This document shows positions 1 through 5,082 of a DNA stretch of 7,429 nt, in pieces. Position 1 is the first letter of the stretch. Each line of letters opens with the position of its first letter. Both the position numbers and the translations under genes were made by a program. The DNA is from JBNJEM01 sp051745935. Its GTDB lineage: Bacteria; Planctomycetota; Planctomycetia; Pirellulales; Pirellulaceae. Under the pieces are notes generated by a model. It made no database searches, was not told the DNA's origin, and worked only from the letters and a program-made list of their open reading frames with translations. The stretch lies in NCBI GenBank assembly GCA_051745935.1, contig JBNJEM010000394.1, forward strand, positions 1 to 7,429, given 5' to 3'.

Positions 1-62
1 GCACTGGCAGAGCGTTAATCGCAACAAAAAGGGGTTACAAAGACTTAGAGGTTTTTTCGCGT

Positions 63-79
63 CCCAGCCTGGTGCTGGG
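63..79 (+). other. Short perfect stem-loop in the leader of the DUF5320 gene
   Basis: CCCAGC (63-68) and GCTGGG (74-79) are exact complements around a 5-nt loop, CTGGT. A run of six T lies just before it (52-57), not after it, so it is not a normal + strand terminator. It sits 61 bp upstream of the chosen start of the DUF5320 gene and could be a leader hairpin or the remains of an upstream gene's terminator. I see nothing else in 1-139 and no convincing -35/-10 pair. Confidence 0.3.
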
Positions 80-139
80 GAGGGTTACGTTCATTGTTAA
101 GGTTCAATGGTTGGAGTTCAAACGAGAAGGAGCATTAAG

Positions 140-556
140 ATGCCAGGTGGAGATCGCACGGGCCCCGCTGGAATGGGCCCCATGACAGGACGTGCGGCGG
201 GTTACTGCACGGGCAACGCGGCTCCCGGCTTTGTCAGCAGTCCGGGAGCGGGTGGATTTGGAGGACCAGGTCGAGGTCGTGGCGGTGGCGGCTGGGGTCG
301 TGGCCGCGGTCGCGGTCGCCGGAATTGGTTTTACGCGACCGGCGTCCCGGGTTGGCAGCGCGCCGCCTGGGGGCAGCCGGCGTTTGGAACACCGGCCCCC
401 GCCGCTCCAGTACCGCCGGCGATGGAGCCGGCCGTGGAACGCGAGGCGCTGAAGCGTCAAGCGGCGGAGCTTTCCTCCACGCTTGAGAGCATCAAGCAGC
501 GAATCGCCGAACTGGAAGCGAAGCCGCCGGAGGCCACGGCTGAAGGGGAAAGCTAA
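140..556 (+). CDS. DUF5320-type Gly/Arg-rich small protein with C-terminal coiled coil
   Basis: A 138-residue protein. The N-terminus reads PGGDRTGPAGMGPMTGR followed by GYC (residues 2-23), the hallmark of the DUF5320 family; the function of that family is unknown. Residues 36-61 are Gly/Arg-rich with repeated GR units (RGRGGGGWGRGRGRGRR at 45-61). Residues 84-98 are Pro/Ala-rich. Residues 99-127 form a likely short coiled coil with hydrophobics at L104, L111, L115, I118, I122 and L125. There is no signal peptide or membrane segment, so it is probably cytoplasmic. The start at 140 is preferred over an in-frame ATG at 107 because the family N-terminus begins there and a strong ribosome binding site (AGAAGGAG, 125-132) precedes it at good spacing. 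From general knowledge, DUF5320 genes often lie near NifX/NifB-type and Mrp genes; here a Mrp-NifX fusion is about 4.5 kb downstream. Family call confident, role unknown. Confidence 0.85.
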   Translation: MPGGDRTGPAGMGPMTGRAAGYCTGNAAPGFVSSPGAGGFGGPGRGRGGGGWGRGRGRGRRNWFYATGVPGWQRAAWGQPAFGTPAPAAPVPPAMEPAVEREALKRQAAELSSTLESIKQRIAELEAKPPEATAEGES

Positions 557-743
557 CTTGCAGCGCGGCCAAGCCGGGCCCCGGCCAACGGCTTCCAGCC
601 CGTCGTCCCCGCCGCGTCGCATTGGGCGGCGCGGCGAGGGCGAGAGCGGGCCGTTTTCTCCGTGGTAGCTCGGGGATCGGCCGGTGAATCACGGCCGGGT
701 TTCCTGTCACGGGCCGAAGTGGTTGTCCCGCGCCGGCATGGTT

Positions 744-764
744 CGGTCGGTACCAGACCGTTTT
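744..764 (+). terminator. Possible weak intrinsic terminator
   Basis: CGGTC (744-748) pairs with GACCG (756-760) around a 7-nt loop and is followed directly by TTTT (761-764). The stem is only 5 bp and the T run is short, and it lies about 190 bp after the DUF5320 stop, so this is tentative. Confidence 0.3.
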
Positions 765-771
765 GAAAAGC

Positions 772-801
772 CATAACAGCAAAGAATCCGGCGCTGTTAT
801 G
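772..801. promoter_or_regulatory. Perfect 9-bp inverted repeat (possible operator or hairpin)
   Basis: CATAACAGC (772-780) is the exact reverse complement of GCTGTTATG (793-801), with a 12-nt spacer. There is no T tract after it, so it is not an obvious terminator. The mixed AT/GC arms and centre-to-centre spacing of 21 bp (two helical turns) would suit a dimeric DNA-binding regulator, but it could equally act as an RNA hairpin. No bound factor can be named. Confidence 0.4.
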
Positions 802-863
802 TTCCCCCATCACTGGGTACTTCTCGTGTCAATCATTGACGCTTGAGAGTAAGCGTTCACGTT

Positions 864-995
864 GGACCGCATGGCTTCGACTCGTCGGGGTTGCGACGCG
901 GAAAATGCTCAACGGCCGGATCGGTAACATCGGCGACTCTGACACCTGACACCTGAGACCTACGCGGCCCGTATGGTTCCGGCTCGGCGGGGTTG
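864..995. repeat. Imperfect 30-nt direct repeat pair
   Basis: 864-893 and 966-995 align without gaps with 24 of 30 positions identical by my count. Both carry a block like CCGYATGGYTYCG followed by CTCG, one variable base and CGGGGTTG. Four of the six differences are transitions, which suggests an old duplication rather than chance. The heptamer triplet at 940-960 lies between them. Confidence 0.4.
940..960. repeat. Three tandem heptamers of the TGACANN type
   Basis: TGACACC, TGACACC and TGAGACC stand in tandem at 940-946, 947-953 and 954-960. A related array lies at 2934-2969. I recall similar TGACANN-like runs in intergenic regions of some Planctomycetes and related genomes; no function is assigned. 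Confidence 0.5.
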
Positions 996-1010
996 TATGT
1001 TCCGTACTTT

Positions 1011-1040
1011 GCCGTTGCGGCCCACATCGGTGGGGACGGC
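1011..1040 (+). other. Two-helix hairpin upstream of the hydrolase gene
   Basis: GCCGT (1011-1015) pairs with ACGGC (1036-1040), and inside it CCCAC (1021-1025) pairs with GTGGG (1030-1034) around the tetraloop ATCG. This gives ten perfect base pairs interrupted by an internal loop of TGCGG against a single G. A smaller hairpin, GTATG/CGTAC, lies just upstream (995-1007). The structure ends 68 bp before the start codon, so it could be part of a leader RNA. No riboswitch class is recognised. Confidence 0.3.
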
Positions 1041-1108
1041 GTATCAAGTGAGCGTCCAATAAGCTGGAACCGGCATCAGCCGTCGGGCGTGCCAAGAAGG
1101 GACGAACC

Positions 1109-1984
1109 ATGAACGTACGGATTACCGTGGTTGTGGAAAACACGGCCGCGGAGGAAGACGCGGGGGAAGGGACTCTAGCCGAACATGGCTTGGCTTACTG
1201 GATTGAATTTGGGCCGCGCCGCGTGTTGTTTGACTGTGGGCAGGGGAAGGCCTTGGATGTCAACGCCGATAAACTTGGAATTCCCTTGGAGGCGGCTGAC
1301 GCGATTGTACTGAGCCATGGGCATTACGATCACAGTGGCGGGTTGGCTACGGTATTGCGGCACGGTCCCGAGTGCGCCCTGTTTGCTCACCCGGCGGCTT
1401 TGAGGCCCAAGTATGGCCGTGGTGAGCATGGCGTGGCGAGGGAGATCGGAATGCCGGCTGCCTCGGAACAAGCGATGCGTGAGGCCGCGGACCGGTGGAT
1501 CAAAACGGACAAGCCGACAGAGGTGGTGGATGGCCTCACGGTAACCGGTCCGATTCCGAGAGAGACGGATTTCGAGGACACAGGGGGCCCGTTTTTCTTG
1601 GATCGTGACTTCCAGCAGCCGGATCCGCTGGTCGACGACCAGGCGTTGTTTTTCCAAACGGACCGCGGCACGGTGGTGTTGCTCGGCTGTGCCCATGCCG
1701 GGGTGGTGAACACCTTGCGCTATATCGCCACGCTGACCCGGGACGCCCCGATCCGGGCGGTACTAGGGGGAATGCATTTGCTTCGAGCGTCGCATGAGCG
1801 GTTGAAGCGAACGGTCGGCGAGTTCCGGCAGCGGGGCATCGAGTGTCTCGGTCCCGCACACTGCACCGGGGATACCGCGGTAGCCGCCATCCGGCACGAA
1901 TTACCGGAATGCTACGTTCCGTGCCATGTGGGATCACGTTTCGAGTTTTCCATTGCTCCGGCGGACGTTGCTGGTAGGGACTAG
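1109..1984 (+). CDS. COG1237-type metallo-beta-lactamase-fold metallohydrolase
   Basis: A 291-residue cytoplasmic enzyme of the metallo-beta-lactamase superfamily. The metal-binding motif SHGHYDHSGG is complete (H70, H72, D74, H75); further likely ligands are H196 in LLGCAHAG and H251 in GPAHCTG. The blocks TGPIPRETDFE (146-156), DPLVDDQAL (172-180) and LGGMHL (219-224) are typical of the group annotated as 7,8-dihydropterin-6-methyl-4-(beta-D-ribofuranosyl)aminobenzene-5'-phosphate synthase-like (COG1237). That name comes from an archaeal methanopterin protein; the bacterial substrate is generally unknown, and nothing else here suggests methanopterin synthesis. Length is usual for the family. 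The start is supported by AGAAGGGA (1096-1102) before the ATG. The ARMT1-like gene begins 43 bp after the stop, so the two are probably co-transcribed. Fold and family confident, reaction not. Confidence 0.88.
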   Translation: MNVRITVVVENTAAEEDAGEGTLAEHGLAYWIEFGPRRVLFDCGQGKALDVNADKLGIPLEAADAIVLSHGHYDHSGGLATVLRHGPECALFAHPAALRPKYGRGEHGVAREIGMPAASEQAMREAADRWIKTDKPTEVVDGLTVTGPIPRETDFEDTGGPFFLDRDFQQPDPLVDDQALFFQTDRGTVVLLGCAHAGVVNTLRYIATLTRDAPIRAVLGGMHLLRASHERLKRTVGEFRQRGIECLGPAHCTGDTAVAAIRHELPECYVPCHVGSRFEFSIAPADVAGRD

Positions 1985-2027
1985 GGGGCGGGATACACGT
2001 ATTGAGAACCCATGCTGGAAAGGAATC

Positions 2028-2912
2028 ATGAAAACACTTCTGGATTGCATCCCGTGCGTGATTCGGCAGAGCCTGCACGCCGCGCGCTCCGTTACGGCGG
2101 ATGAAACCATTCACGAACGCATCGTGCGCGAAGCGCTTCGATCCGTGAGCGAGACGGACTTGAATGAATCGCCGCCCGCCTTGGGGCAGCGAATTCACGC
2201 CCGCATCCGCGAACTGACCCAAACGGCGGATCCGTATCGCGAGGCCAAGACCCGCCAGAATCAAGCGGCATTGGCCATGTATCCGGATCTTAGCCGGCGG
2301 GTCAAAGAAGCGTCGAACCCGCTCGAAGTGGCGGTTCGTTTGGCCATCGCGGGCAATGCGATGGATCTGGCGATCATGCGTGAACAGAGGGAATCGGATA
2401 TCCGCGAGTCGGTGACCGCCGCGTTGGAGGAACCCTGGGACGGCCAGATCAAACAGTTCGCTCACGCCATCGAGCACGCGTCCCATATTTTGTATTTAGC
2501 GGACAATGCGGGAGAAATTGTTCTTGACCGACTGCTGATCGAACAGTTGTCCCCCGAAAACGTGGTGCTCGCGGTGCGCGGGGCTCCCGTGATCAACGAC
2601 GCGACCATGGCCGACGCGGAAATCGCCGGCATCACGGATGTGGTCGCGGTGATCGATAACGGATCGGATGCCCCGGGGACTATCCTGGCCGATTGTAATG
2701 ACCGCTTTTTGCGTCATTTTTCCGAAGCGGACCTGATCATTTCCAAAGGGCAGGGAAACTATGAAACACTTAGGGAGTCGGCGAGGCCGGTCTATTTCCT
2801 GCTGCGGGCCAAGTGCGACGCGGTGGCGCGTGATCTGGGCTGCTCGGTCGGGCAGATGATTCTGCGGCCCTCGCGGGCTTCGGCGCCGGCGGTGTCGGAG
2901 ACAACCCGGTGA
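2028..2912 (+). CDS. ARMT1/DUF89-family protein (metal-dependent phosphatase-like)
   Basis: A 294-residue protein of the DUF89/ARMT1-like family, prokaryotic COG1578 branch. The N-terminus carries the branch's Cys pair, DCIPCVIRQ (C7, C10). The catalytic core shows LADNAGEIVLDRLL (157-170; D159 and N160 are the expected metal-binding pair), VINDATMADA (188-197), VIDNGSDAPGT (208-218) and LIISKGQGNYETL (236-248). DUF89 proteins have been described as metal-dependent damage-control phosphatases acting on phosphometabolites; the human member has also been called a carboxyl methyltransferase. No substrate can be chosen here. The ATG at 2028 is preferred over an in-frame ATG at 1926, which lies inside the hydrolase gene: GGAAAGGA (2017-2024) precedes 2028 and the family N-terminus starts there. 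It probably shares an mRNA with the hydrolase 43 bp upstream. Confidence 0.88.
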   Translation: MKTLLDCIPCVIRQSLHAARSVTADETIHERIVREALRSVSETDLNESPPALGQRIHARIRELTQTADPYREAKTRQNQAALAMYPDLSRRVKEASNPLEVAVRLAIAGNAMDLAIMREQRESDIRESVTAALEEPWDGQIKQFAHAIEHASHILYLADNAGEIVLDRLLIEQLSPENVVLAVRGAPVINDATMADAEIAGITDVVAVIDNGSDAPGTILADCNDRFLRHFSEADLIISKGQGNYETLRESARPVYFLLRAKCDAVARDLGCSVGQMILRPSRASAPAVSETTR

Positions 2913-2933
2913 CGTTTACCGGCGGACCGTATA

Positions 2934-2969
2934 TGACATATGACAGCGGACAATACACGACAACTGACA
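2934..2969. repeat. Degenerate heptamer array (TGACANN type)
   Basis: TGACATA and TGACAGC stand in tandem at 2934-2947, then GGACAAT follows in phase. GACA recurs at 2935, 2942, 2949, 2959 and 2966, so the spacing is 7, 7, 10 and 7. It is the same heptamer class as at 940-960, with a different filling. It begins about 20 bp after the ARMT1-like stop, and no function is known to me. Confidence 0.45.
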
Positions 2970-2992
2970 ACACACGATACGCGGGGGAACTG

Positions 2993-3027
2993 GACCGCGG
3001 AGAAAACATCCTTTGACCATCGCGGTC
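2993..3027. other. Perfect 7-bp inverted repeat upstream of the reductase gene
   Basis: GACCGCG (2993-2999) and CGCGGTC (3021-3027) are exact reverse complements with a 21-nt spacer. It lies between the heptamer array and the reductase-rhodanese gene. A smaller hairpin, GCAC-GCG-GTGC, follows at 3055-3065. Either could be an operator or leader structure; there is no T run to make a terminator. Confidence 0.3.
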
Positions 3028-3146
3028 ATGTTCGCGGGGCGGACTGGCGTAGTTGCACGCGGTGCCTCGGAGTTTGCTTCCGGGATGCGATCAGCCACGG
3101 TCCAGCGTTCAATGGGCTTGCGTGCCAATAAGGAGAGTTCAGCCTC

Positions 3147-4823
3147 ATGAAAGTTTTGATTATCGGCGGCGTCGCCGCTGGCCCAAAAGTCGCGTCTCGA
3201 ATCATTCGACTCGCGCCGGATGCCGAGGTCACGGTTGTCGAAAAGGGAAAAATGCTGTCCTATGCTGGTTGCGGCCTGCCCTACTACGTGTCCGGCGTGG
3301 TGAAGGAACAGGCGGAACTCATGTCCACGCCCGTTGGCGTGGTGCGGGACCCGGTGTTTTTTCAGAAGGTGAAGAACGTTCGCGTCATGAATGAAACCGA
3401 GGTGTTGACGGTGGACCGGGCGGGGAAACGGGTCCGGATCAAGCCGGCGCACGGCGGTGAGGAATCTTGGTTGGGTTACGATAAGCTCGTGTTTGCCACG
3501 GGCGCGGCGCCCGTCGTGCCGCCGATTCCGAAGATTGATTTAAAGAATATTTTCACCCTGCACGGCGTACATGATGCGGAAGGCATTAAGGCTTTGCTGT
3601 CGGAAGCAAAGGCCAAAGACGTGGTGGTGGTTGGAGGTGGACTGATCGGCGTGGAAGCCACGGAAGCACTAGTCGAAAGCGGTTGTCGGGTAACCGTGGT
3701 CGAAATGCTTCCCCAAATCCTGGGTATGTGCGATTGGGAAGTCGCCAAGCTCATCGAGCAACACATGGAATCGCACGGAGTCAAGGTTCGCACGAATACG
3801 AAGGTGGAATCCTTCGAGGGAACGGATAAAGTTGAATCCGTGGTGACCACTCAAGGACGTTTGCCGGCCGACATGGTGATACTCGCCATCGGCGTTCGAC
3901 CGAGCGTTGACGTGGCAAGAGAGGCTGGTATCGGCATTGGAAAGACGGGGGCCATTCAAGTGGACCCCCACATGCGCACGTCCGATCCGGACATCTATGC
4001 GGCGGGGGACTGCGTTGAGTGCGTGGATCTCTTGACGCAAACGCCTTGTTACGTGCCCTTGGGATCGACCGCCAACAAGCAGGGTCGGGTGGTGGCAAAC
4101 AACATCTGTGGCGTGGAGGACAGCTTTCCCGGGATCGTGGGCAGCACCATCTGTAAAGTATTTGATTACTGCGTGGGGCGAACCGGATTGACGGAAAAAT
4201 CGGCAAAGGAACTGGGCTATGAAACCGTGACCGTGTTGGCTCCCGCACCGGACAAGGCACATTACATGCCCACGGCCAAGCCGTTACTGCTCAAACTTTT
4301 GGCCGACAAGTCGTCGCGGCGTCTTCTCGGACTCCAGGTTACCGGTCCTGGAGCGGGCGACAAGCGAATCGACGTGGCCGCCATGGCACTCACCGCCGGC
4401 ATGACGGTGGACCAACTGGCCCAGGCCGATCTCTGCTATGCCCCCCCTTACTCGCCAGCCATTGACAACATCATCACGGCCGCCAACGTCGCGCGGAACA
4501 AACTCGATGGCCGTATGCTTGGAGTCTCCCCGGTGGACGTCCACCGCATGATGGAAGAGGGCCAGGACTTCGCCTTCCTCGACGTGCGAAGTCCAGGAGA
4601 GTATGAGCAAGTTCGGCTCCCCCATTCAACGCTCATCCCGCTCGGCGCGCTGCGAGGGCGAGTCGACGAGCTGCCGACGGACAAGGAGATCATTACCTTC
4701 TGCAAAATCTCGCTTCGGGGTTATGAGGCCAGCTTGATTTTGAGGGCGGCGGGATTTGAAAGAGTTCGCGTCATGGATGGCGGCGTCGTCATGTGGCCGT
4801 TCGAAAAGGAGACTGGAGAATGA
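3147..4823 (+). CDS. CoA-disulfide/persulfide reductase with C-terminal rhodanese domain
   Basis: A 558-residue FAD flavoprotein. Residues 1-32 form the FAD-binding fold, starting KVLIIGGVAAG. The single redox cysteine, C42, lies in SYAGCGLPYY, the active-site block of CoA-disulfide reductases. The NAD(P)H-binding fold has GGGLIG at 163-168, and the second FAD motif DIYAAGD ends at D288. The dimerisation domain follows, with YAPPYSPAIDN typical of the family. A rhodanese domain fills about 465-555, with FLDVRSPGEYE and the sulfur-carrying C519 in the loop CKISLRGYE. Length and order match known CoADR-rhodanese fusions, including NADH-dependent persulfide reductase; such enzymes reduce CoA disulfide or persulfides/polysulfide with NAD(P)H. 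It is likely cytoplasmic. The start is set by AAGGAGAG (3130-3137). Sulfur or persulfide turnover fits an Fe-S neighbourhood. Disulfide versus persulfide as true substrate cannot be decided from sequence. Confidence 0.92.
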   Translation: MKVLIIGGVAAGPKVASRIIRLAPDAEVTVVEKGKMLSYAGCGLPYYVSGVVKEQAELMSTPVGVVRDPVFFQKVKNVRVMNETEVLTVDRAGKRVRIKPAHGGEESWLGYDKLVFATGAAPVVPPIPKIDLKNIFTLHGVHDAEGIKALLSEAKAKDVVVVGGGLIGVEATEALVESGCRVTVVEMLPQILGMCDWEVAKLIEQHMESHGVKVRTNTKVESFEGTDKVESVVTTQGRLPADMVILAIGVRPSVDVAREAGIGIGKTGAIQVDPHMRTSDPDIYAAGDCVECVDLLTQTPCYVPLGSTANKQGRVVANNICGVEDSFPGIVGSTICKVFDYCVGRTGLTEKSAKELGYETVTVLAPAPDKAHYMPTAKPLLLKLLADKSSRRLLGLQVTGPGAGDKRIDVAAMALTAGMTVDQLAQADLCYAPPYSPAIDNIITAANVARNKLDGRMLGVSPVDVHRMMEEGQDFAFLDVRSPGEYEQVRLPHSTLIPLGALRGRVDELPTDKEIITFCKISLRGYEASLILRAAGFERVRVMDGGVVMWPFEKETGE

Positions 4824-4900
4824 ACAACAGTCGCTTGTCGCATGTAAGATATGGTCGAAAAGAACACTTGTGTAAGTGGAGAATGCAGGCAGTGCTTTGA
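4820..4900 (+). CDS. Possible tiny coupled ORF after the reductase gene (26 residues, doubtful)
   Basis: An ATG at 4820 overlaps the reductase stop codon (ATGA), with a purine-rich AAGGAGAC (4807-4814) just upstream, an arrangement typical of translational coupling. The reading frame runs 26 codons and ends at TGA 4898-4900, 20 bp before the 104-bp repeat. The peptide is basic (MNNSRLSHVRYGRKEHLCKW and six more residues) and resembles nothing I recognise. It could be chance, a coupling relic, or the stump of a lost gene. The purine-rich stretch also encodes the reductase C-terminus (EKETGE), so it is not independent evidence. Confidence 0.15.
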   Translation: MNNSRLSHVRYGRKEHLCKWRMQAVL

Positions 4901-4924
4901 TTCAGGCCAATATGGGACTATATA
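4897..4924 (+). promoter_or_regulatory. Possible sigma-70-like promoter upstream of the Mrp gene
   Basis: TTGATT (4897-4902) and TATATA (4919-4924) are separated by 16 bp; reading the -10 as TATATT (4921-4926) gives 18 bp. Transcription would start near 4931 and give a leader of about 150 nt made mostly of the 104-bp repeat. The AT-rich -10 belongs to the left edge of the repeat, while the -35-like box is outside it and is not present at the second copy. Tentative. Confidence 0.3.
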
Positions 4925-5023
4925 TTTCAGGCGGTTGGATTTTTCCGGGTGGAGAGCTGCCCGACGCCAGCCGTCCTCCCGTTGGTCGGACTCGCGGCGG
5001 ACGGAGTCATCCGCGACCGGTAT
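4920..5023. repeat. 104-bp dispersed repeat, copy 1 (upstream of the Mrp gene)
   Basis: This segment aligns without gaps to 7311-7414 in the same orientation, 93 of 104 identical by my count, including a perfectly shared block of 33 bp (4969-5001). It begins ATATATTTCAGGCGGTTGG and ends GCGACCGGTAT. It can form two stem-loops: CGGG/CCCG with further G-U pairs (4946-4963) and TCGCGG/CCGCGA (4992-5016), the latter extendable by CGG/CCG across a 2-nt bulge. The copy ends 59 bp before the Mrp start codon. It has no transposase, and I could not see terminal inverted repeats or target duplications. It may be a REP- or MITE-like element or a structured RNA motif. Confidence 0.75.
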
Positions 5024-5082
5024 GGTTCCTGGATCCGGCATTGAAAAGCGCTTCTGATACGATTCAAACAAAGGAAATCGGA

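Larger units (their letters stand above)
557..1108. other. Long intergenic region rich in dyads and short repeats, no credible gene
   Basis: No frame here has a plausible start with a ribosome binding site or a recognisable product. The region holds several dyads: GCCGG/CCGGC (573-585), CGCCGCG/CGCGGCG (610-636), CGGCCG/CGGCCG (678-697), CGGTC/GACCG before TTTT (744-764), a 9-bp inverted repeat (772-801), the palindrome GTCAAT-C-ATTGAC (828-840), ACGCTT/AAGCGT (839-856) and a two-helix hairpin (1011-1040). It also holds a degenerate 30-nt direct repeat and a TGACACC heptamer triplet. It may carry a terminator, a promoter with operators, or a structured RNA. I could not pick out a convincing -35/-10 pair. 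Confidence 0.55.

Noticed and set aside
104..622. 172-codon open frame on the minus strand
   Set aside because: It is antisense to the DUF5320 gene, its product is low-complexity Arg/Thr/Ser-rich, and it arises from the GC-rich repeated codons of the real gene.
610..657. Strong terminator from CGCCGCG/CGCGGCG plus TTTT
   Set aside because: The T run starts 17 nt after the stem, too far for a standard intrinsic terminator; reported only as a dyad.
829..1143. 104-codon minus-strand open frame in the long gap
   Set aside because: No recognisable domain, it runs across the heptamers, the hairpins and the start of the hydrolase gene, and no plausible ribosome binding site was noticed.
1109..1984. 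Methanopterin biosynthesis role for the hydrolase
   Set aside because: The name is inherited from an archaeal homologue; no other methanopterin gene is present here.
1536..2486. 316-codon minus-strand open frame
   Set aside because: It is antisense to two well-supported genes and its product shows no family motif.
940..2969. CRISPR array
   Set aside because: The repeats are 7 bp with no unique spacers and no cas gene is present.
4851..5057. 68-codon + strand open frame with CVSGECRQC
   Set aside because: About half of it is the dispersed repeat read in a frame with no conservation, and its start has no good ribosome binding site; kept only as a possible remnant in the findings.
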